Assembly: GCF_035920365.1 (NCBI RefSeq)
Contig: NZ_CP109150.1
Span: forward strand, 1,922,001 to 1,986,000
Direction: 5' to 3'
DNA: 64,000 bases
From: Micromonospora sp. NBC_01740
GTDB lineage: Bacteria > Actinomycetota > Actinomycetes > Mycobacteriales > Micromonosporaceae
The position numbers and the translations under genes are program-made. This document shows positions 45,630 to 53,693 of this stretch, piece after piece. The notes under the pieces were generated by a model. It was not told the origin of the DNA, did not search any database, and saw nothing but the letters and a program-made list of their open reading frames with translations. Position 1 is the stretch's first letter. Every line of letters starts with the position of its first letter.

Positions 45630-47810
45630 GTGTCGTCGTCCTCGTCCAAGCCCAGCGGCGCCACCGAGAAGCCCGGCCCGGACCACTCCGGTTACGCCGC
45701 CATCCGCTCGGTGCTGCGGATCACCCCGTTCCGCCGGCTCTGGATCGTGCTCGGCGCGGCCTCCTTCGGCGACTGGTTCGGCCTGCTCGCCACCAGCGTC
45801 TTCGCCGCCTCCCAGGTCGAGGGCAGCACCGCCCAGGGCGCCGCGTTCGGTGGCGTGATCGCCATCCGGCTGCTGCCGGCGCTGGTGCTCGGCCCGGTCG
45901 CCGGCGTGTTCGCCGACCGGTTCGACCGGCGCTGGACCATGGTCATCTGCGACGTGCTGCGCTTCCTGCTCTTCGCCTCGATCCCGCTGGTCGCGTTGCT
46001 CGGGGCGAGCGGGCCGGTCGTGGTCGGCTGGGCGGCGATCGCCACCTTCCTGATCGAGTCGATCACGCTGCTGTGGATCCCGGCCAAGGAGGCCGCGGTC
46101 CCCAACCTGATCCCGCGCGCCCGGCTGGAGGCCGCCAACCAGCTCACGCTGATCACCACGTACGGCCTCACCCCCATCCTCGCCGCGCTGATCCTCGCCG
46201 CGCTCGACGGCATCGTGCGGGGGGCCACCGGGGGCTCGACGCCGGACTGGGCCGCGCCGGCCGACCTGGCGCTCTGGTTCAACGCGTTCTCCCGGCTGGC
46301 CACCGCGCTGGTGGTGGCGTACGGCATCAAGGAGATCAGCCAGGGGCAGTCCGCCGAGACGGACCGCACCGAGCAGAGCATGATGCGCCAGTTCAAGGAG
46401 GGCTGGCGCTACATCGGCCAGACCCCGCTGGTCCGCGGCCTGGTGCTCGGCATCTTCGGCGCGTTCGCCGGCGGCGGCATCGTGATCGGCACCGCCAAGT
46501 TCTTCGCCACCTCGCTCGGCGCCGGTGACGCCGCCTTCTACCTGCTCTTCGGCGCCATCTTCGTCGGCCTCGCGCTCGGCATCGGGCTCGGCCCGATGAT
46601 CGTCAAGGAGATGTCCCGGCGGCGCTGGTTCGGCATGAGCATCGTGCTGGCCAGCGCATCGGTGATGGCCCTGGCGTTCGCCATCCACCTCTCCATGGCG
46701 ATGGTCGGCGCGGTCCTGGTCGGCGCGGGCGCCGGCATGGCCTTCCTCTCCGGCACCACCCTGCTCGGCGGCGAGATCGCCGACGAGGTGCGCGGCCGGG
46801 TCTTCGCGGTGGTGCAGATCGGCACCCGGCTGGTGCTGATCCTCGCGATCGGCCTCAGCAGCCTGCTCGCCGGCGTCGGCGGCTCGCGCCGGCTGGAACT
46901 GGCCGACCTGGGCGTGTCGATCTCGTCCACCCGACTGCTGCTGCTCGCCGCCGGCGCCGCCGGCATCTTCGCCGGGATCAGCGCGTTCGGGCAGATGGAC
47001 GACAAGAAGGGCGTTCCCGTCCTGGCCGACCTCTGGGGCTCGATCCGGGGACGCCCGCTGATGCCGGCCGAGCCGTTCGTCTCCGCCGGCCTCTTCGTGG
47101 TCTTCGAGGGCGGCGAGGGCGCCGGCAAGTCCACGCAGCTCGCCGCGCTCGCCGAGCGGCTGCGTGGGCAGGGGCGCGACGTGGTGGTGACCCGCGAGCC
47201 GGGGGCCACCGCCGTCGGCGAGCGGATCCGGTCGCTGCTGCTCGGCGCGCCCGGCTCCGACGTGCCGTCGCCGCGCGCCGAGGCGCTGCTCTACGCCGCC
47301 GACCGGGCGCACCACGTGGCCACCGTCGTCCGGCCGGCGCTCGTCCGGGGCGCGGTCGTGATCAGCGACCGGTACGTCGACTCGTCCCTGGCGTACCAGG
47401 GGGCGGGGCGGACGCTCCCCGTCGACGAGGTCTCCTGGCTCTCGTCGTGGGCCACCGGCGGGCTCAAGCCCGACCTGGTGGTGCTGCTGGACGTCGAACC
47501 GCACACCGGCCTGGCCCGGGTGGCGGCGCGTGCCGAGGCGGCCGACCACCTGGAGGCCGAGTCCGTCGCCTTCCACGAGCGGGTCCGCTACGCCTTCCTC
47601 GACCTCGCCGCCGCCGACCCGAAGCGCTACCTGGTGCTCGACGCGTCCCGCCCGGTCGAGGAGATCACCGGGCAGGTGGCCCGGCGGGTCGAGGAGATGT
47701 TCGGCAGCCCCGGCGGCATCGTGCACCCGCGCCCCGCGCAGGGACCGGACACCTCGGTGCAGCCGGAGTTATCCGAATCGGAGCTGGTACCGATGGAGCG
47801 CCGGACCTGA
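45630..47810 (+). CDS. tmk: MFS permease - thymidylate kinase fusion
   Basis: The 726-residue fusion has an MFS-like half (about residues 25-460, 11-12 hydrophobic helices, GVFADRFDRRW motif) joined to a complete dTMP kinase (about 488-690). The kinase has the P-loop FEGGEGAGKST near residue 493 and the DRx motif ISDRYVDSSLAYQG. The kinase makes dTDP for DNA synthesis; the permease part is of unknown function. Such fusions are known in Streptomyces and relatives. The annotated GTG 45630 has no good ribosome site, while GGAGG is 7 bases before an in-frame ATC at 45597. The stop overlaps the delta-prime start by one base. Confidence 0.93.
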   Translation: MSSSSSKPSGATEKPGPDHSGYAAIRSVLRITPFRRLWIVLGAASFGDWFGLLATSVFAASQVEGSTAQGAAFGGVIAIRLLPALVLGPVAGVFADRFDRRWTMVICDVLRFLLFASIPLVALLGASGPVVVGWAAIATFLIESITLLWIPAKEAAVPNLIPRARLEAANQLTLITTYGLTPILAALILAALDGIVRGATGGSTPDWAAPADLALWFNAFSRLATALVVAYGIKEISQGQSAETDRTEQSMMRQFKEGWRYIGQTPLVRGLVLGIFGAFAGGGIVIGTAKFFATSLGAGDAAFYLLFGAIFVGLALGIGLGPMIVKEMSRRRWFGMSIVLASASVMALAFAIHLSMAMVGAVLVGAGAGMAFLSGTTLLGGEIADEVRGRVFAVVQIGTRLVLILAIGLSSLLAGVGGSRRLELADLGVSISSTRLLLLAAGAAGIFAGISAFGQMDDKKGVPVLADLWGSIRGRPLMPAEPFVSAGLFVVFEGGEGAGKSTQLAALAERLRGQGRDVVVTREPGATAVGERIRSLLLGAPGSDVPSPRAEALLYAADRAHHVATVVRPALVRGAVVISDRYVDSSLAYQGAGRTLPVDEVSWLSSWATGGLKPDLVVLLDVEPHTGLARVAARAEAADHLEAESVAFHERVRYAFLDLAAADPKRYLVLDASRPVEEITGQVARRVEEMFGSPGGIVHPRPAQGPDTSVQPELSESELVPMERRT

Positions 47811-49081
47811 TGCCCGACGTCTTCGCCGACCTGGTCGGGCAGGACGAGGCGGTCGACACGCTGCGCCGGGCCGCCGCCGCGGCGTCCGCCGTGCTGCGCG
47901 CCGCCGCCCCGCCCACGACCGACGCCGCCGGGGACGAGTTCGACGCGCTCGCCGACGAGGCCGACGGCGGCCAGCCGGCGCCCGCCGTCGACGCGGGGGC
48001 GGGGATGACGCACGCCTGGATCTTCACCGGGCCGCCCGGGTCGGGCCGGTCGGTGGCGGCGCGGGCCTTCGCCGCCGCCCTCCAGTGCGCGTACGGCACC
48101 GGCTGCGGCGGGTGCCCCGGCTGCCACACCACGATGACCGGCACCCACGCCGACGTCCGGATGGTGGTGCCGGAGGGGCTCTCCATCGGCGTCAACGAGA
48201 TGCGGGCGCTGGTGCTGCGCGCCGCCAGCACCCCGTCCGGCGGGCGCTGGCAGGTGGTGGTCATCGAGGACGCGGACCGGCTCACCGAGGCGGCCGGCAA
48301 CGCGCTGCTCAAGGCCATCGAGGAGCCGCCGCCGCGGACGGTCTTCCTGCTCTGCGCCCCGTCGACCCACCCGGACGACATCTCGGTGACCATCCGGTCG
48401 CGCTGCCGGGTCGTACCGCTGGTGCAGCCCGCGCCGGAGGCGGTGGCCGAGGTGCTGGCCCGCCGGGACGGCGTCGCGCCCGACGTGGCGCGCTGGGCCG
48501 CGGCGGCGGCGCAGGGGCACGTGGGACGGGCCCGCCGGCTGGCCCGCGACCCGGAGGCGCGCACGCGCCGGGAGGCGGTGCTCGCGGTGCCGCGCCGGCT
48601 GACCGGCGTGGGTGCCGCCTTCGACGCGGCGTCGGCGCTGATCGAGGCGGCCGAGGCGGAGGCCGAGGCATCCGTCGCGGAGACCGCCGCGGCCGAGCGG
48701 GCGGCGCTGGAGACCGCGCTCGGCGCCGGTGGCACCGGGCGGGGCGCGGCCGGCGCCATCCGGGGCGCCGCCGGGCAACTGAAGGACCTGGAGAAGCGGC
48801 AGAAGTCCCGGGCCACCCGGGCCCAGCGGGACGCGCTGGACCGGGCGCTGGTCGACCTGGCCGGCTTCTACCGCGACGCGCTCACCATGGCGCTGCGCGC
48901 CCCCGTCGCGCCGGTGCACACCGACACCGCCGCGCTGGCCGGGGCGGGCGCGCAGAAATGGGACGCCGAGGGGGCGCTGCGCCGCCTGGAAGCGGTGCTG
49001 GAGTGCCGGGCGGCGATCGAGGCGAACGTCAAGCCCCGGATCGCCGTCGAGGCGATGATGCTCTCGCTCTGGAAGGGCTGA
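47810..49081 (+). CDS. holB: DNA polymerase III subunit delta-prime
   Basis: The 423-residue AAA+ clamp-loader subunit starts with FADLVGQDEAVDTL. The Walker A motif is altered to GPPGSGRSVAA, normal for the non-hydrolysing delta-prime; a zinc module CGGCPGCHTTMTGTHADV, the sensor region NALLKAIEEPPPRTVFLLC, and the arginine finger region TIRSRCRVVPL follow. An Ala-rich insertion follows the Walker B region in the C-terminal collar (about residues 265-320). Its ATG shares one base with the tmk stop, a linkage widely kept in bacteria. It works in the clamp loader with DnaX and delta. Confidence 0.93.
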   Translation: MPDVFADLVGQDEAVDTLRRAAAAASAVLRAAAPPTTDAAGDEFDALADEADGGQPAPAVDAGAGMTHAWIFTGPPGSGRSVAARAFAAALQCAYGTGCGGCPGCHTTMTGTHADVRMVVPEGLSIGVNEMRALVLRAASTPSGGRWQVVVIEDADRLTEAAGNALLKAIEEPPPRTVFLLCAPSTHPDDISVTIRSRCRVVPLVQPAPEAVAEVLARRDGVAPDVARWAAAAAQGHVGRARRLARDPEARTRREAVLAVPRRLTGVGAAFDAASALIEAAEAEAEASVAETAAAERAALETALGAGGTGRGAAGAIRGAAGQLKDLEKRQKSRATRAQRDALDRALVDLAGFYRDALTMALRAPVAPVHTDTAALAGAGAQKWDAEGALRRLEAVLECRAAIEANVKPRIAVEAMMLSLWKG

Positions 49082-49154
49082 GCCCGCCGACCGGACCGCC
49101 CGAGCCGGGGCTTCAGCGGCCGACCCGCCCCCGGAGTCCCGGCGGCCGGACCGG

Positions 49155-49163
49155 TTGTCCACA
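49155..49163 (+). promoter_or_regulatory. TTGTCCACA nonamer (DnaA-box-like)
   Basis: An exact DnaA-box sequence lies in the 181-base gap between holB and the YbaB-like gene, about 100 bases before the latter. Its role is unproven. Confidence 0.4.
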
Positions 49164-49262
49164 GGCATCGACAGGCGCAATTGCTGTGCGGTACGGTCCG
49201 GTGTGCCGCCGTGACGGTGGCAGCACGCACAGTGATTTTCCTGTTCCGGGAGGGGTCCGCCG

Positions 49263-49592
49263 ATGCCGCGGGGGGAGATCGACGAGGCCTGGATCGAGGA
49301 GGCGGTGCGGCGCTACCGCCGGATCGAGTCCCTCCAGACCGAGTTCGACCAGGCGGTGTCGACCGTCGAGGTCACCGTGCGGTCGCCCGACGGGCTGGTC
49401 GAGGTGGTGGTCACCGCCGGCGGGCGGATCACCGACGTGCGCTTCCTGGGCCCGCTGCACACCCGCAACCCCCGCGACGTCGCCGGCTCGGTGCAGGCGG
49501 CGGTCACCGCGGCGGCCGACGCCGCCCAGTGGGCCCGGGAGAAGCTGCACAACGAGACCTTCGCCGCCTACCGGCCGCTGGCGGGAGCCTGA
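49263..49592 (+). CDS. YbaB/EbfC-like small protein
   Basis: The 109-residue protein has an N-terminal helix (EEAVRRYRRIESLQTEFDQA) and a beta hairpin with VEVTVRSPDGLVEVVVTAGG, then a C-terminal helix (DVAGSVQAAVTAAADAAQWA). This is the YbaB fold: nucleoid-associated in EbfC, but in actinobacteria also often found beside ESX-substrate genes. ATG 49263 follows GGAGGGG. It starts a three-gene unit: 1 base to the next gene and then a one-base overlap. Confidence 0.78.
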   Translation: MPRGEIDEAWIEEAVRRYRRIESLQTEFDQAVSTVEVTVRSPDGLVEVVVTAGGRITDVRFLGPLHTRNPRDVAGSVQAAVTAAADAAQWAREKLHNETFAAYRPLAGA

Positions 49593-49593
49593 G

Positions 49594-49899
49594 ATGGAGA
49601 GCCTGCGCGCCCTCGCCGCCCGGCTCGACGAGGCGAGCGAGACCATGACCGCCGTGTCCCGCACGGTCACCGCCGGCGACCCGGCGCAGGCCGCGTTCGG
49701 CGTCGACGCCCCCGGCCGGCCCGGGGAGATCGGGCGGGCCCTGCACCGGCAGTGGACCGCCGCCACCGGCGACCGGGCCCGGGAGGCGCACGTCGCCGCC
49801 CAGCGGCTGGCCGCCGCCGCAGCGGCGGTGCGGGCCGCCGCCGACCACTACGCGGACGTCGACCGCGCCGCTCGCCACCGGCTGACCGGGGAGGCGTGA
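49594..49899 (+). CDS. WXG100-like type VII substrate candidate
   Basis: The 101-residue helical hairpin protein reads MESLRALAARLDEASETMTA, a Pro/Gly turn around residues 40-48, then a second long helix ending HYADVDRAARHRL. The YADVD matches the YxxxD export signal of ESX substrates. There is no WXG triplet but RQWTAATGD occupies the turn region. The protein is close in length to EspC/EsxA-type substrates. It is coupled to both neighbours. Confidence 0.68.
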   Translation: MESLRALAARLDEASETMTAVSRTVTAGDPAQAAFGVDAPGRPGEIGRALHRQWTAATGDRAREAHVAAQRLAAAAAAVRAAADHYADVDRAARHRLTGEA

Positions 49900-50585
49900 T
49901 GGACGCGCTGGACCGGCTCGCCGAGCCCGGCCTCGACCTGCTCCGCCGGGTCGACACGCTGCTCGCTGCGGGGGCCCCCGAGGGGCATCGCGTGTGGCCG
50001 CTGCTGCGCCGGATGCAGGTGCTCCCCGGCGAGGCCGTCCGCAACTTCCTCGACCTGCATCCGGCACCGCTGGCCGCCGCCGGCCACACCGCGCGCCGCC
50101 TGATGCGGGGCTACGACGACGCCTGCGCCGCGCTGACCGACCCGGTGCTCTGGTCCGGCCCGGCCGCGTCGTCCTACGGGCAGGCCCGGGCGGCCCTGCT
50201 GCGCCACCTCGACGAGGGGCCGGAGAGCCTGGTCGGCCGGCTGGAGTCGACGGCCGGCTACGCCGACGCGCTCGCCGACTGGGTGGAGGGCAGCCGGCTC
50301 GCACTGGCCCGGGCGCTCGCCGACGTCCTCCGGTGTGCCGAGGCGGTGACCGTGGTCGCCGCGACGTCGACGCCGGGCGGCGCACCGGGGCACCGGGCAG
50401 CCGCGGGTCCGGGCGCGACCGAGGCCGCCGAGATCGCCGCGCGGGTGCTGGCGGTGCTCTGCGTCGCGTACGACGGGGCCGAGACCCTGCTGCGCCAGTG
50501 GGCGCCGAGCCTCGCCGAGTCCCGCTGGCGGGCGCCCGTGGTCGACCGCCCCCGCTACGACACCCCCACCCGCGTCGGCTGGTGA
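49899..50585 (+). CDS. ESX-associated helical protein with WSG motif
   Basis: The 228-residue protein is nearly all helix. LWSGPAASSYGQARAALL near residue 85 holds a W-S-G triplet at a helix turn, like WXG/PPE-type substrates. No signal peptide or membrane segment is seen. ATG 49899 shares one base with the upstream stop. Together with the YbaB-like and WXG100-like genes it seems to form a compact substrate or effector cassette away from the main ESX locus. No enzymatic domain is visible, so function is unknown. Confidence 0.65.
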   Translation: MDALDRLAEPGLDLLRRVDTLLAAGAPEGHRVWPLLRRMQVLPGEAVRNFLDLHPAPLAAAGHTARRLMRGYDDACAALTDPVLWSGPAASSYGQARAALLRHLDEGPESLVGRLESTAGYADALADWVEGSRLALARALADVLRCAEAVTVVAATSTPGGAPGHRAAAGPGATEAAEIAARVLAVLCVAYDGAETLLRQWAPSLAESRWRAPVVDRPRYDTPTRVGW

Positions 50586-50666
50586 CGGACCCCGGATGCA
50601 CGCGCGGTAGCCGGATGGCGACTGCCGGCCCGGCCGCCCCGGCCCGCGCGTCGTAGGGTGTGAGGC

Positions 50667-51506
50667 ATGGGCATGCTCTGCGCGGTCAGCTTCCAGCGGT
50701 ACGGGCGCCTCTACTACCTGGACCCGGGCGAGCTGCGTCCCCAGGTCGGCGACAAGGTGCTGGTGCCCACCGACGACGGGCCCGAGGTGGCCGAGTGCGT
50801 CTGGGCGGCGCAGTGGGTCACCGAGGAGACCGAGGGCTTCCCCCGGCTGGCCGGCCTGGCCGGCGAGGAGGACCTGCGTCGCGACGAGACGGTGCGCCGC
50901 CGCAAGGCCGAGGCCAAGGTCGCGGCGAAGCGGCTGATCCGGGAGCACGCCCTGCCGATGAAGGTGGTGGCGATCGACCACGTGCTGGGCGCCGCCGAGG
51001 GCGGTGGCGAGCGGAGCACCATCTACTTCACGGCCCCGCACCGGGTGGACTTCCGCGCGCTGGTCCGGGACCTCGGCGCCACCCTGCACTGCCGGGTCGA
51101 GCTGCGGCAGCTCTCCGCCCGGGACTCGGCGCGGGTGCAGGGCGGCATCGGCTCCTGCGGCCGGGACCTCTGCTGCGCCACCTTCCTCAACGACTTCGAG
51201 CCGGTCACCATCCGGATGGCGAAGGACCAGGACCTGCCGCTCAACCCGCTGCGCATCTCCGGCGCGTGCGGCCGGCTCATGTGCTGCCTCAAGTACGAGC
51301 ACCCGCTCTACCAGCGGTTCCAGGAGTCGGCCCCGGCGATCGGCACGCGCGTGTCGACGCCGGAGGGCGACGGCCGGGTCGTCGGCCACAGCGTTCCCCG
51401 GGACTCCGTCACGGTACGTCTCGACGCTGACGGCTCCCGCTGTTCCTGCTCCCGCGCCTCGGTCTGCGGCCCCCGCCAGGCCCACGACCAGCACTACACC
51501 TCCTAG
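50667..51506 (+). CDS. PSP1 domain protein (RicT/YaaT-like)
   Basis: The 279-residue protein has the PSP1 C-terminal fold: MKVVAIDHVLG, YFTAPHRVDFRALVRDLG, LRQLSARDSARVQGGIGSCG, and conserved Cys in CGRDLCC, CGRLMCCLKYEHP. In Bacillus the homologue RicT (YaaT) binds an Fe-S cluster with RicA and RicF and guides RNase Y; the gene lies beside holB there as well. No RicA or RicF is seen here. A second Cys cluster near the end (CSCSRASVCG) is unusual. ATG 50667. Confidence 0.85.
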   Translation: MGMLCAVSFQRYGRLYYLDPGELRPQVGDKVLVPTDDGPEVAECVWAAQWVTEETEGFPRLAGLAGEEDLRRDETVRRRKAEAKVAAKRLIREHALPMKVVAIDHVLGAAEGGGERSTIYFTAPHRVDFRALVRDLGATLHCRVELRQLSARDSARVQGGIGSCGRDLCCATFLNDFEPVTIRMAKDQDLPLNPLRISGACGRLMCCLKYEHPLYQRFQESAPAIGTRVSTPEGDGRVVGHSVPRDSVTVRLDADGSRCSCSRASVCGPRQAHDQHYTS

Positions 51507-51531
51507 CCCACCCTTCCTCCACCCCCGCCTG

Positions 51532-51549
51532 CCCTGCCCCGGGGCAGGG
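51532..51549. terminator. Palindrome between convergent genes
   Basis: CCCTGCCCC/GGGGCAGGG is a perfect 18-base palindrome 25 bases after the PSP1 gene stop and directly before the stop of the convergent metallophosphoesterase gene. Flanking C-rich and G-rich sequence can extend the stem. Confidence 0.5.
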
Positions 51550-53307
51550 TCAGGTGAGGGTGGTGGGGGGTTCGGCCAGGCGGGGGCGCAGCGGCCGCTT
51601 CGGAGCCAGCCAGGAGGACTCCGGGGACTGGTCGGGGTTGACCTGCCAGTCGCGGGACACCCGGTCGACGGCGATCGGGTAGATCGTCAGGGTCCCGTCG
51701 GGATCGATGCGCAGCCGCAGGAACGCCTTGGCGTCCTCGATGCCCTGCCCGGCGAAGAGCTCGTTGAGGTTCACCCCGAACGCGCCCGCCACCAGCAGGT
51801 ACGCGGCCACCAACTGGCTCGCCACCAGCCCGCTCACCGGGCCGTAGAGCACCGCCGCGGCGACGGCCGGCAGCGGCCACGGCCAGTCGTAGAAGGGCAG
51901 GGCCAGCCACGCCCAGGTGCCGGCGGCGGCCAGCCCGATCTGGGCCAGGCCGTGGCCCACGCCGAGGATCCAGTGCCGGGCGTGCCGCTTGCCGCCGGAG
52001 CTGGGCGGCTTGGCGAAGAACGCCGCCGCGAGCATCGTGACGATCAGCATCGCCATCAGCGGCACGCTGAACAGCCGCTGGTCCGTCCCGCTCGGGTTGG
52101 TCGCGACGCCGGCCATCGCCAGCATCAGCAGCGTGTGCAGGGTGCCCAGCAGGGTGGTGAAGCCCGGGTTGCGCAGCGGCAGGCGGGGGAAGATCCCCCA
52201 CGCGTACCGCCGGGAGCGGGCCTGCTCCGGGTAGCGGCCGGCCAGCTCGTACGGGTGGGAGGCGCTGGCCCGCCGGGCGAGGGTGTCGCGCGGCGGCACC
52301 TCGATGCGCTTTGGGAGCTGGTGCGTCGGGTAGAGGTACGCGCCGCCGCCCCCGCAGGTGATCAGCTGGCGGTCCGGGCCGGCGTAGCGGGCGTAGTGGT
52401 GCAGGTCGCCGGAGATCAGCAGCCGCGCCTGGGCCCCGGTGGGCGCGACGATCGTACGGATGAAGTAGTCGATCGAGTCGTACGCCGTGGGGTGGTCGGC
52501 GGCCTTGACCCACGTCGGCGCCGGCACGGCAAGGATCACCCGGCTCTGCGGGCCCAGCCGCTCGGCGACCCGGTCGAAGTAGGTGAGCTGCGGGTCGTCC
52601 AGGTACGAGCCGGACTGGTCGTCGAGGCCGAGCAGCCACCAGCCGGCGGGCAGCTCCACCGCGAAGTACGAGCGGGACTGCCCGGTCTCCCAGCCGCCGA
52701 AGTGCCGGTCCCGGGACCGGACGAAGAGCCGCAGGAAGGCGGTCAGGCCGTCGTACCAGTCGTGGTTGCCGGGCACCGCGAAGAGCGTGGGCCGCTCGGG
52801 CGGGGTGACCGGCAGCGCGGCCTGGTAGGGCCCCTTGCACCGGTCCTCGTACGCCTCGAAGGCCGCCGACGGGTAGACCTGGTCACCGCCCATCACCAGG
52901 GTCTGCGCGCGGGGCAACCGGTGCCCGTCCACCTCCAGTTCGGGCTGGGCGATCAGGTACGCCACCGAGTAGGTGGCGTTGAATCCGTCGCCCAGGTCGG
53001 CCACGTAGTCCAGCCAGAGCCCGCCGTCCGGCCCGACCTGCCGCGCGATGCGCGCGTCGAGGGAGTTCTGCAGCTCGCGCTTGTCCAGGTACGCCCCGAA
53101 GAGCATCGCCAGCAGCGTACGGATGCCGGTGCTGATCAGCAGGAACGGCGCGAGCCACGGCACGGGCTTGCGCGGGGTGAAGCCCAGCTCCCGGGGATCG
53201 GTGCCGCGTGGCCGGCGCGCCGCCCGCCCGCCCGCCGACTCGCTCGTGTGGGCACTCTCCGCCGCGCCATCCTGCGGATCCACGTCGGGGGCGCGATCGT
53301 CGTTCAC
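51550..53307 (-). CDS. Membrane metallophosphoesterase
   Basis: The 585-residue protein has the calcineurin-like metal motifs spread over its first half: YVADLGDGFNATYS, VMGGDQVYPS, VPGNHDWYDG and SGDLHHYARY, so a di-metal centre is likely. A hydrophobic helix lies near residues 50-70 and four or five more at about 385-510. A C-terminal beta-rich domain ends the protein. The substrate is unknown. GTG 53305-53307 is the start; the N-terminal 45 residues are disordered. It converges on the PSP1 gene and is divergent from the tRNA. Confidence 0.87.
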   Translation of the reverse strand: MNDDRAPDVDPQDGAAESAHTSESAGGRAARRPRGTDPRELGFTPRKPVPWLAPFLLISTGIRTLLAMLFGAYLDKRELQNSLDARIARQVGPDGGLWLDYVADLGDGFNATYSVAYLIAQPELEVDGHRLPRAQTLVMGGDQVYPSAAFEAYEDRCKGPYQAALPVTPPERPTLFAVPGNHDWYDGLTAFLRLFVRSRDRHFGGWETGQSRSYFAVELPAGWWLLGLDDQSGSYLDDPQLTYFDRVAERLGPQSRVILAVPAPTWVKAADHPTAYDSIDYFIRTIVAPTGAQARLLISGDLHHYARYAGPDRQLITCGGGGAYLYPTHQLPKRIEVPPRDTLARRASASHPYELAGRYPEQARSRRYAWGIFPRLPLRNPGFTTLLGTLHTLLMLAMAGVATNPSGTDQRLFSVPLMAMLIVTMLAAAFFAKPPSSGGKRHARHWILGVGHGLAQIGLAAAGTWAWLALPFYDWPWPLPAVAAAVLYGPVSGLVASQLVAAYLLVAGAFGVNLNELFAGQGIEDAKAFLRLRIDPDGTLTIYPIAVDRVSRDWQVNPDQSPESSWLAPKRPLRPRLAEPPTTLT

Positions 53308-53431
53308 CCGCCGCAGCGTAGTCCCGGCCGACGGCGGTCGCTGTCCGGCGGACGACGGTTCGGGGTCGGATGTCCGGATGGGGAACCCGCTCGGCCCGCC
53401 GGCGGGTCGTGCCGTACACTTGCTGATCGTT

Positions 53432-53505
53432 GCCGCCTTAGCTCAGTCGGCTAGAGCGACGCACTCGTAATGCGTAGGTCGACGGTTCGATTCCGTCAGG
53501 CGGCT
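53432..53505 (+). tRNA. tRNA-Thr (anticodon CGT)
   Basis: The 74-base cloverleaf folds completely. The acceptor GCCGCCT pairs with AGGCGGC, the D stem is GCTC/GAGC, the anticodon stem is ACGCA/TGCGT around loop CTCGTAA, and the T arm is GACGG/CCGTC with TTCGATT. The CGT anticodon reads ACG. CCA is not encoded. A strong terminator follows 4 bases later. Confidence 0.97.
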
Positions 53506-53509
53506 CGGT

Positions 53510-53542
53510 GAAGAAGCCCAGGTCAACGACCTGGGCTTCTTC
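53510..53542 (+). terminator. Terminator of tRNA-Thr
   Basis: A perfect 15-base-pair stem (GAAGAAGCCCAGGTC and complement, loop AAC) followed by GTTTCT. Confidence 0.92.
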
Positions 53543-53625
53543 GTTTCTCCAGGTCGGTCACGCCCGTCGAGATCCCGTCCGCACATGGCCCGCACCCCCG
53601 TGCCACGCCAAGCTGCCCGCGCAAC

Positions 53626-53662
53626 GACCCGGCCCCGGGCACCGAAGGCCCGGGGCCGGGTC
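53626..53662. terminator. Terminator of the multicopper oxidase gene
   Basis: GACCCGGCCCCGGGC and its exact complement (15 base pairs, 7-base loop) lie 31 bases past the oxidase stop on the minus strand. Confidence 0.85.
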
Positions 53663-53693
53663 CTGGCCCGTGTGACTCTCCCAGCGGGTCGGA

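Noticed and set aside
45384..47726. Long minus-strand frame opposite the permease-tmk fusion
   Set aside because: Composition (Gly/Arg/Asp/His-rich) and lack of any domain show it is a shadow.
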